Source of the DNA: Azadirachta indica
Taxonomy: Eukaryota; Streptophyta; Magnoliopsida; Sapindales; Meliaceae
DNA: 64,000 bases
Direction: 5' to 3'
NCBI GenBank assembly: GCA_022749755.1
Contig: CM040453.1
Location: 17,121,368 to 17,185,367 of the forward strand
Part shown: positions 23,815-35,296 of the stretch, one piece after another
Layout of the letters: each line of letters opens with the position of its first letter
Position numbering within the stretch: the first letter of the stretch is position 1
The notes under the pieces: model-generated
The model's input: only the letters and a program-made list of their open reading frames with translations
Told to the model about the DNA's origin: nothing
Database searches by the model: none
Translations under genes and position numbers: made by a program

Positions 23815-26056
23815 AGACTAGAAGGACATTTTTTAATATTTCACTATATTTATATAACCAAAATATGGCATCTATTTATAAAAATCTATATACTCTTTCA
23901 TTTGGAACATGCCTTCCTATAACACCATTTTATTTATTATTTAACTCCATAATTTCACCATATTACGATATATTAATATGGTTACAATAATAAGTAATTT
24001 TGAAATATTATTTATATTCATAATATATATAACAATCCCCCTTCATTTCAAAATACATATTAGTAAAATATTTAGAATTCAATGCATATGTACTAGTGCT
24101 CTACAAACCAATTATTAGACAACTAATCATGCTTTATAAGAATTTGGTAAAACATAATTAGGTATCTTGCCATATGGAGTGACTTAACATAATAAGGTAT
24201 ACGGTCAATAGTATAACAAGTGACTTGTTATTACCCCTGTAAACCTACTTCATGGGTTCTTCAATTAGATAAATGGTTACCATCACTTTTATTTTTCTTT
24301 TAGGCATTCTCTCCTCCACTACAGCTTTTGAAACCACAAATCCCTTTAATGGTTTTAATCAAAAATTTTGCCAAAATTAATTTTCACATTGTCATTTAAC
24401 TGATATGTTATTTCTTTTTTAAGACTTTTTATTTGATCTAAGTGATTTAAAGATTGAGATGCACATTTTATTTTTTAAGTTGAAAGTTTTTCAACATACT
24501 TCATCTCCACTAAAGGCAATTCAATATCAATATATGACTTTTCACTATTCTATTTTAATAATAGAAGATTATCACACGTCATACTAATGGTGCCTTTTCT
24601 AAATATTTATTTATCTTTATAACAATCAAATAGTCTAATTGAAGACTATAAAATTATTCATTATTTGTCAAAAACAAAAAAATATATAACAATAATGCCT
24701 ATAATACATGAAATCATATTTCATATAATTTTTTTGTTAAATATAAAAGGCTTCCATAACATATATTTCCTCTACTAAAACGAGACTAATCTTCAATTTA
24801 GTATGCATATAGCTTTTAATAATAATTCCTCCTCATAATTTAACTAGTAGTGGTAAACCATGCATAATCTCTTTTATCTCATTCGTGCTAGTAACTAATA
24901 CAATATTTTTAACTAATTTACACCATTCGGAACTAGCAAGCAAAACAAGTGTACACTTGTTAATTAAGGTCAAATTACTAAATATGTTAATAAAATTCAA
25001 ATTCTTACCAACATTATTATGATTTATATATCTTAAGACCATCACATCAATGCACAAATATTATGCCGAATATGCTCAAAACTATAAATTATTTAGTAAA
25101 GACTTTGCTTGATTATATTGAAAATAATCCAACACTGTTAGGGTCACTAGAAGAAATACCAATGAAAGAGGAGTTCAAAAGGAGAACTTTAGCTCTAAAG
25201 CCATGTAAAGAAAAATATACATTTTATATTTCTTAGATAAAGTAATATAAATAGAAAGGGTACCTTTGTAGAGGCTCTGCAATGTTGATAAAAAAGAAAA
25301 GAAAATATGCAAAAAAATAAGAAATATTTTCAAGAAAAATATAGTAAGAATTGTGCAAGTATTTGGACGATAATGATAATAAATATTCTAACAATATTAT
25401 TATTATTATACAATGATTAATAAATAATAAATTGAAAACTCATTTTTTTTTAATTTCAAAAACTAACAAAAATTAATAAGAATAACAAAAAATCATACTA
25501 TACTGCAATTGCAGAATTAACTCTTATTCCAGCTTCACACTTATATTATCATATTGTCTGAGCTACATGCAGCAAAATACACGAGGACTTGTCAAAATAG
25601 TTACAATTATATATTCAAATAATAAGATGCATATAAATTTTAATTTTAACCTTGCAAATAGCTATATTATAACTATCTTAATTAATCACCCAAACTCATA
25701 CTTATTCTTGTATATGATTAGCTTTCATACCATCATATTTATTTATTTATTTTTATAAAAGTTTTGGATAGAAGGAAAAATCTCACTTCACAAAACATCA
25801 AACCCTTTCTCCCTACTATTATTTAAACTCAAATTGGTAGAGCATCAACTGTTTCCCATACAACTTGAACCACATCTAAAAGCATACCATCAAATTAAGT
25901 TGTTTACTTATATCGACATCATAACAATAGAATTATAATGGAACTCATATTTTAGATTAAGTTAAATTGTGGACTGTTAAAAATTTGACTATTGTAGTTA
26001 TTGTTCCTTTGGTCATTGTTCCGAGTGAATGGGAGCAGAAGGCTATTTAATATTAT
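23815..26056 (+). repeat. Duplicated segment, copy 1, left of copia B
   Basis: Matches 42052-44409 throughout in the same orientation, with small indels. A more diverged third version of its right half lies at about 39940-40544. AT-rich with no supported gene; the short frames at 24833-25057 and 25567-25758 are not better conserved than the rest. Confidence 0.85.
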
Positions 26057-26407
26057 TGTAGAATTTGTAGCTCATATTTAGTAACCGATACAGTATATTA
26101 GGTTACGCTGACGCATTGAGGGTCGAGCTCCCAAAGAGTTGATCGGAGGTGCAAGGGGGTAAAACGCCACTTGCTGGGGGTTAGGGGAGAATGCAATACA
26201 AATACCTTTTACGGTATTATATATGTGTATATAAATATGTTGTATGGGTTTGTTTATTATATGGGCCTGACCCAACCCAAGTATAGCCCGAATTCAGACA
26301 TTTAGAGTGAAATATATATTCAGACATTTAGAGTGAATATTGCACTGTACATCTTCTTTATTCTTGAGTGAAAATTATTTCCCTCTCCTATGGTTTTTCC
26401 TCTAAAA
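26057..26407 (+). repeat. 5' LTR of copia B, 3'-shortened
   Basis: Starts TGTAGAATTTGTAG. It matches the 3' LTR up to TTTTTCCTCTAAAA, then jumps to the PBS, so the last 80 bp or so (ending GCATAACA in the 3' LTR) are missing. A TATATAAATA promoter-like element lies near 26228. It also has a short internal tandem copy of ATTCAGACATTTAGAGTGAA near 26291-26335. Confidence 0.8.
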
Positions 26408-26408
26408 T

Positions 26409-26420
26409 TGGTATCAGAGC
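26409..26420 (+). other. Primer-binding site of copia B
   Basis: TGGTATCAGAGC, a perfect match to the consensus initiator-Met tRNA site of plant copia elements. Confidence 0.9.
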
Positions 26421-26439
26421 AGGATTTGTCTATAAACTA

Positions 26440-27190
26440 AATTCTCATCAAAGGTTCTTCAATCAAGTATGATCTGGAGAAGTTTGATGGCAAAATCAAT
26501 TTCAGTTTATGAAAGATTCAGTTTTGAGCAAATATGAGATTTCAAGGGATATAGAAGGTAATAGAAGATAAGTATTCATTAGATATAAAGGTGGAGAAGA
26601 AAGCCGATTTAGAAAAGCAAGCTCTAAGTGCAGTCTAAATGTCACCAACTGGAGATGTGCTACGGTAAATTGCAAATAAAAAGAAATCTTCAGAGGCATA
26701 GAAGAGATGGAAAGAGCTTTATGCTGGTAAGCCTCTAACTAATTGGTTGTATTTGAAAAATAGACTTTATACTTTGAAAATGGAGTGACATCTATAAAGT
26801 CATACATGGATCAATTTAATTATGTAATCAAGGATATGAAGAATGTAGACATTATAATTTCGGATGAGGATCAAGCTATGCTTGTGTTGTGTTCATTGTT
26901 GCCATTATACGATTCATTTATCGATACCTTATTATATGGAAAAGAGTCAATTGGCATGATAGACGTGTCAAGTGAATTGAAGTCTAAAAAGCTAAAGAAG
27001 TAATTTTCTGGTGGTGAAAATGTCAAAGGTAAAGGTTTAGTGTTAAGGGGTAGAACATAATCTAGGGATAATTATGAAAAGAAAAAGAATAAGGCTAAAT
27101 CAAAGTCTAAAATGAAAAAGGTACGCTGTTTAGGATGTGGTGGGCAGGGTTATTTCAAAAGGGAATTGTCCTCATAGAAATGCTAATGGA
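26440..27190 (+). pseudogene. copia B gag pseudogene
   Basis: The UBN2 domain aligns with copia A gag; the longest open part is 26785-27003 (SDEDQAMLVLCSLLPLYDSF). The zinc knuckle near 27124-27165 reads CLGCGGQGYFKRE: the histidine is replaced by tyrosine and the last cysteine is displaced by a frameshift. Several stops. Confidence 0.8.
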
Positions 27191-27302
27191 AAATAGGTTG
27201 AGAATTCTACAAATGTAATCACTAGAACTTTAGGAGATGATGGGTTAGATAGTGCTGGTGAAGTATTGTCTGTTTCTGTTGGATAATAGAAGGACCAATA
27301 TA

Positions 27303-28700
27303 TTATGGATTCGGGTGCCTTATTTCACATGTGTTTTCATAGAGATTAGTTTGTCACTTAGTCACAAATGAGTGTCCTTGAGGTAGTCAGAATTGGAACG
27401 GTGCAAATTAAAATGTTTGATGCTCTAGTCAGAACATTGGATTGTTGGCATGTTCCAGGATTGAAAAAGAACTTAATTTCCTTTAGTACCCTGGATTTGA
27501 AGGGATTCGAGTTTCATAGAGAAAATGGAGTTTCGAAAATTGCAAAAGGCTCAATGGTGTACATGATAAGCAGTATACATGGTGGTTTATACATTTTTCA
27601 GGAAACTATTGTTCAAGGTGCGGCTTCAATAACTATCGTGAGCAATGATATGGATAGTACCAAATTGTGGCGCATGAGACTTGGGCATATGAGTGAAAGA
27701 GGTTTGTTAGAACTGAGTAAATGATATCTACTTGGCAAAGAAAAATTGGGCAATCTCAGATTTTGTGAGCATAGTATTTTCGAGAAGCAAATTATAGTGA
27801 AATTTTGTAAAGCAATCTATAAGACCAAGGACATATTAGATTATGTGCACTTAAACTTATAAGGCCCATGCAACATTATTTCAAAAAATGGTGCTAAATA
27901 CTTTATGACCATTATTAATAATTACTCCAAAATGGTTTGGGTCTATTTTTCGAAGACTAAAGATTAGACATTTCAAACATTTAAGCAGTGAAAGATGATG
28001 ATTAAGAAGCAAACAGGTAGACAAGTCAAGCATTTTATGACTGATAATGGTTTGAAATATTGCAATTCTGAATTCGATGAGTTCTGCAGCAAGAAAGGAA
28101 TAATGAGACACCACACTTGTGTGAAGACACCACAATAGAATGGAGTTCTAGAATGCATAAACAGAACATTGTTGGAGAAAGCTCATTGTATGCTTTCTCA
28201 TTCTGATTTGCAAAAGTTATTTTGGGCTGAAGCAGTTAGTACTGCATGTTATTTGGTGAATAGGTCTCCAGCTACAACGATTGATTGTGAGACTTCTTTT
28301 GATGTATGTTTAAGTGCACCTACTAATTATACTCTCACGAGAGTATTTAATTGTCCAGCATATGTTCATGTTAATGATGGTAAAGTTGAACCAAAGGCAA
28401 AAAAATGCATATTTGTAGGGTGTGTATGGAGTGAAAGGTTATAGATTATGGCGCACAGATTTGAAGTCTTCAAATTTTGTGATTAGTAGGGATGTTACAT
28501 TTAATGAGTTTGCTACACTTGGCTATCAAGAAGATGAGTCAACAGTTGGAAAAGATCATGGTGTCAGTGAGCAGGTGGAGCTTAAGGTAAAAGCTCCAAC
28601 AACACAACAACCCACGGAGCATAAGATAAATGATATGAGGATGCCCAAGAACAGTAGGATAGTATTGCCATTAGAAGACCAAGGCGACATATTCGACCAC
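27303..28700 (+). pseudogene. copia B protease and integrase pseudogene
   Basis: The protease begins IMDSGALFHM with an intact DSG. The frame 27368-27724 covers the rest of the protease and the pre-integrase region (KLWRMRLGHMSERGL). Integrase pieces follow at 27740-28160 (FMTIINNYSK, where the acidic residue has become N; TDNGLKYCNSEFD). The frame 28169-28444 encodes the integrase C-terminus (FWAEAVSTACYLVNRSPAT). 28422-28757 is the acidic linker before RT. Confidence 0.85.
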
Positions 28701-28769
28701 CTGAGCATTATGGTTATGCTGATATGGTTTCATATGCGTTATCTGTTGCTGAGATAGTGAGCACATATA

Positions 28770-29580
28770 AGCCTACTACTTTCAAAGAAGCGATAACTTG
28801 TCTAGAAGCAGAACAGTGGATGAGTGCTATGATTGAGGAGATAGAGTCTTTATACAAGAATTAGACATGAGAGTTAGTGACATTACTTAAAGGATAACAA
28901 GTTGTAAGATGCAACCCACTTCAGATTATCTGCAGACTTGTCACCCATAATGCAGGAGAAGGTGGAGTATATGAAGCATGTTCCTTATTTTAAAGCAGTT
29001 GAAAGTCTCATATATGCTATTATTTGTACTAGACTTGATTTGGCTCATGCTGTGAGTGTGGTGAGTAGGTATATAACTTTTCCTGAAAAAGGAACACTGG
29101 AATGCTATGAAGTGGATATTATGATATTTAAAGGGCACTGGTCATGTAGGACTACTATTTAATAAGGTAACATCAAACGTGACTGAGTTAACAGGTTATC
29201 TAGATTCTAATTATGCAGGAGATCTAGATAGAAGAAGATCGTTGACAGGTTATGTTTTACCTTATCTGGTTGTGCCATTAGTTCAAAGGTAACATTGCAA
29301 GCTATAGTAGCATTGTCAGCTATAAAGGCTGAATACATGGCTATTTGAGAAGCAGTGAAGGAAGCTTAATGGCTGAGAGATCTTATATGTGACCTTGGGT
29401 TGTCATAGCAATAGACAGTTGTACATTATGATAGTTAGAGTACCATCCACTTGACTAAGAACCAGATGTTTCATGAAAGGACAAAGCATATTGATGTCAG
29501 GTTTCATTTTGTCAGAGATGTGGTTTCAGATGGACTTGATTTGTATTTGCGGCATTTGATGAGCCCTTAGGGGTATAGTG
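28770..29580 (+). pseudogene. copia B RT/RNase H remnant with deletion
   Basis: The RT start (AEQWMSAMIEEIESLYKN) stops near 28885. The next recognisable part, from about 28910, is the RT C-terminal region (YMKHVPYFKAVESLIYAI, CTRLDLAHAVSVVSRYI), then RNase H (LSAIKAEYMAI, STIHLTKNQMFHERTKHID). The catalytic palm with YVDD is absent. The breakpoints differ from those in copia A. Confidence 0.8.
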
Positions 29581-29616
29581 GAGAGGCTCGGGCAATTATG
29601 TGCTAAGGTGGAGATT

Positions 29617-30046
29617 TATAGAAATTATGACTCGTATTTGGTAACCAATACAGTCTATTGGAATACGCTGACACATCAGAGGTCGAGCTCCTCGAAGATC
29701 TCATCAGAGGTGCAAAGGGATGAAAATGCCTATTGCCGGGGATTATGGGGCAACGTAATACAAATACTTTTTACGATATTATATATGTGTATATAAATAT
29801 GTTGTATGGATTTGTTTATTGTATGGGCCTGACTCAACCCGAATATAGCCCGAATTCGACCTAAAACCCAAAATATATATTCGGGTATTTAGGGCAAGCA
29901 TTGCACTATACATCTTCTTCATTCTTGAGTAAAAATTGTCTCCCTCTCTTATGGTTTTTCCTCTGAAATTTTTTGGAGGTTTTCCACGTAAATCCAATAT
30001 TATTTCTGATTTCTTATGTTTTCTATTTACTTGATTTTGCATAACA
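29617..30046 (+). repeat. 3' LTR of copia B
   Basis: About 430 bp, preceded by a purine-rich tract (29603-29616, CTAAGGTGGAGATT). It ends TTTTGCATAACA and is followed by the ATTAT duplication. It is the fullest LTR of this family in the window and serves as reference for the solo LTRs at 7283 and 52041. Confidence 0.85.
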
Positions 30047-30535
30047 ATTATGAAGTGAGATATTATAATACCAATAATTAAAATTTGTTAAAAATAAATA
30101 ATATAATAAGAATAATATTTACAGTTTAACTAATATTAAATATAATAAATTGACAGCGAGCAATTTTTTTTCATAATTTATTTGTGAAAAAAAATAATAA
30201 ATCAACAACCAATTATATTTACCAAAGTCTATATATTTTAGCAAATGCTTGACAAAATCCGATCGTACGAGCGTAATAGTCGGCAGTAACGATTTCGCGC
30301 CAGGACTTTTGATTTTGAAGTTTAAATATTTGTTTGGAATTGACCGTTGTAAGAAGATTGATAAGAGCAATGTCTGGGCGCCAAAATCTTGAGTTCAAGG
30401 GCTACCGTATATATCTACAAACCCGCGTATTTAGTTTGAAGTAAGAAACTTATAACAGATATCCTAACTGCCAAATAACAGGAATTTAATTCACTCTCAA
30501 CTAGGTTAGAATTGTATTCATAAACACATATAGCT

Positions 30536-30543
30536 TATAAATA
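30536..30543 (+). promoter_or_regulatory. TATA box of TFIIS-like gene copy 1
   Basis: TATAAATA, 187 bp before the ATG, in a region conserved in copy 2. It predicts transcription starting near 30570 and a leader of about 160 nt. A possible 5'-UTR intron (donor GAG/GTAAAA near 30601, acceptor TTCAG near 30674) cannot be excluded. Confidence 0.6.
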
Positions 30544-30729
30544 CCTGCGTTTTATTCTATCTGTCACTCTTTACTACAAAACCTTTCCTAAATCGCTGAG
30601 GTAAAAGGCTTTTTTCTGTTTACCTTCGTAATTTAGAACTGCGTTTCTTCTTTCTCTATTTCTATATTCGTTCAGTGAAATCAATTCAGAGACAACCAGA
30701 AGAGAAATAGAGAAATCGAGTACCCACAA

Positions 30730-31650
30730 ATGGAGAAAGATTTGCTGCGTCTTGCTGAGGATGCCTTGAAAGCTGCAGAGAGTGCTGCCAATGTCGACGA
30801 CGGATTCTCTGTCAACAAACACCCAGAAGTTTGCCGGTGCGTTGCATTGTTGAAGAAGCTCAAAGAGTTTCCGGTGAGCTATGATGTTCTGGTTTCAACT
30901 CAAGTCGATAAAAGGCTTCGACATCTGAAGAATCATAACAAGGAGAAGGTCCGATTGATGGCTAAATGGCTGCTTGAGATTTGGAGCAGAACAATCAAAG
31001 ATGGTTTATCAAGAAACCAAAAGAGAGGTGTAAATGTAATCCCAGTTACATCAACGAATTCCAGAAACGATGAGGCCTCCAGAAATAAGAGAAAACGTGA
31101 TGGGGAAGAAGATGGATTTGAGAAAGAGGAACGGGCTTTTAGCTGTTTCAAGAAACCATCAAGAGAACCTAACGTTTCTAACCAAACGGTAACTGTATCG
31201 ATCATGTCTTTGCATGCTTCCCGTAACAAGGTTCGAGAAATTCTTGTGGAAGTATTAAGGAAAGTTGGAGGGGAGGTTGCTGGTGAAGATAATCAAGAAA
31301 CGAAGGAGAAAGTAAGAGTTTGTGACCCCGTTGCAGTTGCTGTATCGGTTGAGTCTGTGATGTTCAAGAAGTTGGGGCCATTCAATGCGGCTAACAAATT
31401 CAAGTACAGATCGATCATATTCAATGTCAAGGATCCAAAGAATCGAGATTTCAGAAGGAAGATTCTTGTTGGAGAGGTGAAGCCAGAGAGACTTGTTGGT
31501 TTGACCACAGAAGAGATGGCAAGCAATGAAAGGCAGCGTGAGAATAAGCAAATTAAAGAGAAAGCTTTTTCTAAGATTCAGGAACCAGTAAAGGAGGCAT
31601 CGCTTGGAAAATCAGATAATGAATTAGTGTGGCTTGAATCCATTAAGTGA
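30730..31650 (+). CDS. TFIIS-like transcription elongation factor lacking the zinc ribbon, copy 1
   Basis: A 306-residue single-exon frame. Residues about 10-90 form the TFIIS N-terminal (LW) domain (CVALLKKLKEFPVSYDVL, then LMAKWLLEIWSRTIKD). A charged linker (91-163) has a nuclear-signal-like RNKRKRD patch at 118-124. Residues 164-280 form central domain II, which binds RNA polymerase II (SRNKVREILVEVLRKVGG; AVSVESVMFKKLG; KYRSIIFNVKDPKNRDFRRK; TTEEMASNERQRENKQIKEKA). In the canonical family a zinc ribbon with the RSADEPMT hairpin and four cysteines follows; here the protein ends 26 residues after domain II without it, and no ribbon is found downstream. It could bind polymerase, but transcript-cleavage stimulation is not expected (inference). 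The start is supported by the MEKDLL opening and by identity of start and stop in copy 2. Confidence 0.9.
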   Translation: MEKDLLRLAEDALKAAESAANVDDGFSVNKHPEVCRCVALLKKLKEFPVSYDVLVSTQVDKRLRHLKNHNKEKVRLMAKWLLEIWSRTIKDGLSRNQKRGVNVIPVTSTNSRNDEASRNKRKRDGEEDGFEKEERAFSCFKKPSREPNVSNQTVTVSIMSLHASRNKVREILVEVLRKVGGEVAGEDNQETKEKVRVCDPVAVAVSVESVMFKKLGPFNAANKFKYRSIIFNVKDPKNRDFRRKILVGEVKPERLVGLTTEEMASNERQRENKQIKEKAFSKIQEPVKEASLGKSDNELVWLESIK

Positions 31651-31873
31651 CAAGAGCAGCACAGAGAGGCAGGAATAAGTCTTCCCCTCGTTACTTTTCC
31701 ACGTTTATTTTAGCTATTAGAAGGCTGTTGACAATTTTTATGTGAAATTTACTTCAGCTTTCAGTTGTTAATAGCAATAGCATTTTCTGTATTAATATAT
31801 ATGATCAAGTGAGCATTCTGTGTTTGTAGTGATGTTTAATGCTGTTTCCACACAAAATTTACTTCACATTTGT

Positions 31874-31879
31874 AATAAA
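31874..31879 (+). promoter_or_regulatory. Poly(A) signal candidate, TFIIS-like copy 1
   Basis: AATAAA about 225 bp after the stop codon, conserved in copy 2 (46348) and in the pseudogene flank (near 3300). Confidence 0.5.
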
Positions 31880-33625
31880 ATTTATTGAGAAAGGAGTATT
31901 ATACAGATATGATTAAGGGTTTTCCAACTGGCATCTATCTTTGATTGAATTGATCTTCATTTGGTGGACATGAAGAAGTGGTGGATTATAGAACTGGTAG
32001 ACTGAAGCTTTTATAGTTTGTGTTTCTAGGAAAGTTATATGAGTTTCCTCTTATATTAGATCAGATGATAAATCTAATCTCTGCTCCCTTGGGAATACTT
32101 TTACATTCATCAATTTTGAACTATTATGTATTTCTGATGATGATGACAATATTTTGCAACAAATTAATCAACCCGCTTTATGATAAAGTCGAGATTTCAG
32201 GTTTCAAACCCGAAATGTTAATGTCAGATATTATTAACATACAACTCTTTCTCGTCCTGTTGGAAAAGCTATTAAGGTAGGTTATAATTTAACTGTCTAG
32301 AGAGCAAAATCAGGGATTTTAAGATGTAAATTATTTCTAATTGAAGCCACAGTGTAATGTAGTTTAGAGTCAGAATTTTCAATCATAACAAAATTACATT
32401 CAAGGCACAGCATGTATCCTGCACGCAAACAAGCCGACTTTGAATCCACCCCAGCATTAAATCAGTACCAACTGCAACAGCAATAAATTTATGCCTGAAA
32501 TCTAAACTGTATGTCCACAAGATCAAGGAATTTGCAAGAATATATGCTGTATAACTCCAAATTCATTTCCCAATTCCTTTTCGAGCACCATGAAAAGGTG
32601 GAATTTGCATACTTCCCCATAAGTGAAGTTTTCATGCCTCCCCTGTAACCTGCGAACAAAAGAGACAAAATGAGATATAAAGAGACAATGATAATCTTCA
32701 ACACGCGTCTAATTCTTAGACTTAATTCATTTTATTGTATTTCTAAGTCCTCTCCAAGCACGTATAATATTTATCAACCGCTACGAAAACGAACAGGTAC
32801 TCTTTAATTCCAACAAAGAAATATACATAAAATATTTAATCAATTCAGTCTCATTGTCATAATTACTCTGAAGACGGATGCTTCTTCACCATCAAATTTT
32901 AATATCTACACACGAGCTCTGATGGGCTTTAGCTGCACCTCCAGACTTTCAAGAGAGACATGGTGCTATGTAAGACTAGAGATCTACCGGCTGGTGGGTT
33001 CAAGCCATTACTTGATCATCAAGAAGCAACATGTTGTATATGCAATCAAATCACATAAGAAAGAACTCATCTGTAACAAAGCAGAGTCAACAGTGAAAAA
33101 CATTCTACCTTAACAAGAACGCACCGGTTTTGCTCATAATATTGTGGTACTCACACATACTCAGAGTTGGGAGGCAATTAATGGACAAGTTTTACCCTGC
33201 AAATGTAATTTAGTGTTGTGCATTGAAACTTCTTTAATCTTTCAAATAAAGTTATCCCTCCTTTCATAAGATCATAGTCATCCTAAGGCAGCATTGTTGC
33301 GAAATACAAAATTTTTTCGTCTACTTCTATAAAATTTCTGTACGTTGAACTGCAAGAAAGAGTTGGAAGGAAGAATTCAACTCAGCTGCCAAGAGGCAAG
33401 ATCATATCCCTTTGCCTATGATGTAATTATGTTACCTGTTTCAAAAATTGCATAAGCTAATTTTTGTTTTACTATTAAGATTACTAGAAGAAACTGGAGG
33501 TATCTAAAACAATAAGCTGTAGGAATGTATATTATAATTTTGAAAATATACGCAGATCATATACCAAAAATCTAGGTGGTTTTTATAGTAACTTAATTAC
33601 CATAGTAGAGCTGAAAAAGTCCTAA
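31880..33625. other. Duplicated spacer, no gene supported
   Basis: Collinear with 46354-48096. Small frames persist in both copies (32489-32704 minus; 32922-33113 plus), but they change at about the same rate as the flanking DNA and have no recognisable domain. Confidence 0.5.
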
Positions 33626-33900
33626 TCTCTCTTCAATCAACAAAAGATCAGACCTTATATAATCGTTGGCTTTGAGTTCAGACCTTCCGATGAAAAACTA
33701 GTTGAGCATTTTCTTTACAGAAAGGTTTCAGGACAACCCATCCCCTTTGTTGAGTATATTGTTAAGAATGCCATCTATGCGGTAGGCATGAAGCCTGGGA
33801 GATTTGAAACTTATATGGAGGACCCCTATTGATCAATGAAGATGATGATCTCTATTTCTACATCAAGAGAAGAAAAAGACTCCCAAGGGTTGTAGAATTG
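33626..33900 (+). pseudogene. NAC transcription factor exon remnant, copy 1
   Basis: The frame from 33662 reads VGFEFRPSDEKLVEHFLYRK then VSGQPIPFVEYIVKNAIYA, which matches NAC subdomains A and B (GFRFxPTDEELVxYYLxRK pattern). A TGA at 33830 ends this frame. A one-base shift near 33800-33820 carries on into NEDDDLYFYIKRRKRLPRVV up to 33900, followed by a good splice donor GTAAGT at 33901. No in-frame ATG exists upstream (TAA at 33623), and no later NAC exon is found. NAC proteins are plant DNA-binding transcription factors; this exon cannot produce one. Confidence 0.75.
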
Positions 33901-34506
33901 GTAAGTTGATAATCAAAAATAGAAGTGTATATACCTATAAAAAATATGTTGAATTCATCAGCTTCCCAAATGATTCAGAATATACTTGCAATACACATAT
34001 AGCAAATTCATAGCATACTTGTAATACATATGTAACCAAACAAACATTTGAAGGTCATCTCATAGCTAATGGTTCCATGTAGTACTTCACCTTGATTTCA
34101 ACATGTTCTCATTTTAATTGTTGAAGTAACATGGTCCTATATTATACATGTGTTTTCATATATTCCTTTATAACTAATGACGTAATAAAAATATGATTTT
34201 AAAACTTCTAAATGAATTATTTATCTGGACATTTATTCACTCCACTCACTCAGATTTTGAGATTTGTATGTATAAACAAATGCTGATTTATTATTAAATA
34301 AAGAAAATTCAATGCATATTTAGAAATGATACATGATACATGTTTACATATATTAATGGCTTTAGGGAAGAGCGAAGGGACAGAGAGAAGAGAATGACTC
34401 ATTAGATATATTTACTGAAGGAGATAATGCTTATGTATTATTAAAATACTTTTTCAATTAATGTGACACATAAAACGGAGACAATTAATATGAAAGAAAA
34501 AATAGT

Positions 34507-35070
34507 TGTTTGGGAAAATACCCGAGCACAACACACTAAACACTAGAAGAAGATAAATTGCATGGTCAGGGTGCGTTTCCCTTATAGTCGGCATCATATG
34601 AACCTGAGATGGTACATCATTGACCAAATGGGATCCCAACATCAAAGGGAATTTAATTGGGCAAAAAATACAATTCAGGTCGGGTAACAAAATATCACCC
34701 AACTATACATAACGTGGGTAATGGAAGTCAACCGCACACTCCTCCTAGTAACTGCCTATGAACCCACCTGCCATCATGGATGATTGTGCCCCAAAAAAAC
34801 TATAAAATTATTGATTCCCGAGCCTATAAAACCCTGGCAATTTGAAGAACAAGGTATGCACTCTTGAATCAAAGCAAAACTTTTCCAAAATTTCATTTCA
34901 CATAAATTTCTCCTCTTAAGCAATCCTACTTAAGCATTAAAGAGTATATGCCGACGAAGTAGGCTATCCTCTAACTTCTTTTGTTTTGGAGGTGAAGAAA
35001 ACTTCCCCAAAAATGTGAAGACAAAAATTTGTTATTTGAAGTCAAAGTTAGTAAATTTTCAATATCAACA
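34507..35070 (+). repeat. Ty3/gypsy LTR, copy 1
   Basis: 564 bp, starting TGTTTGGG and ending ATCAACA (inverted TGTT/AACA ends). A TATAAAA box lies at 34825. It is followed directly by a GGCGCC-type primer site. Copy 2 has the same LTR with the same length (48981-49544). Confidence 0.85.
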
Positions 35071-35071
35071 G

Positions 35072-35085
35072 TTGGCGCCATCTGT
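35072..35085 (+). other. Gypsy primer-binding site, copy 1
   Basis: TTGGCGCCATCTGTG directly after the LTR resembles the TGGCGCCGTCTGTGG site of plant Ty3/gypsy elements with one change. About 210 bp of internal sequence remains before truncation at 35296. Confidence 0.75.
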
Positions 35086-35296
35086 GAAGTTTAATAAGAA
35101 GCCAATTTTCAATTTTTATTATTTGGGTTTAAGATGGGCACAAAAGACAAACACCACCCAGGGATGCTGCATGTGATAGGGAAGAGCCTCTAGCAGATCT
35201 AATGGCCTTTGTTAGCATAAAGAAGAGCAATTAGAGATTTTGCTTTAAGAGGAATCAAATTCATAAACTGATTCGAATCTAGAACCACTCAGTCAA

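Larger units (their letters stand above)
26057..30046 (+). mobile_element. Ty1/copia element B, defective, with target-site duplications
   Basis: Order: 5' LTR, PBS, gag, protease, integrase, RT/RNase H remnants, purine tract, 3' LTR. The 5-bp direct repeat ATTAT flanks it (26052-26056 and 30047-30051). The paralogous segment in copy 2 has a single uninterrupted ATTAC at 44405-44409, so the insertion came after the duplication. It is better preserved than copia A (longer open frames, complete PBS) but still has many stops and lacks the RT core. Confidence 0.92.
30047..35296 (+). repeat. Duplicated segment, copy 1, right of copia B
   Basis: Collinear with 44405-49757. It includes the TFIIS-like gene, its 3' flank, the NAC remnant and the gypsy LTR with the first part of its internal region. 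It is cut off at 35296 by a minus-strand gypsy element. Confidence 0.95.

Noticed and set aside
31255..31551. 98-codon minus-strand frame opposite the TFIIS gene (also at 45551-45898)
   Set aside because: Antisense shadow of a strongly constrained plus-strand coding region.
32489..32704. Minus-strand 71-codon frame with a counterpart at 46960-47160
   Set aside because: Alternative frames read equally well, an intron-acceptor-like sequence falls inside, and no family is recognised. Not better conserved than its flanks.
32980..33010. GGGTTCAAGCC resembling a tRNA T-arm
   Set aside because: No acceptor stem, anticodon arm or D-arm can be fitted around it.
32922..33113. 63-codon plus-strand frame also open in copy 2 (47394-47585)
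   Set aside because: About five residue changes in 63 codons, the same rate as surrounding non-coding DNA, with no recognisable domain or start context; conservation is explained by the duplication.
34454..34702. 82-codon minus-strand frame, also at 48928-49176
   Set aside because: It lies within the gypsy LTR start region in both copies and is an antisense shadow.
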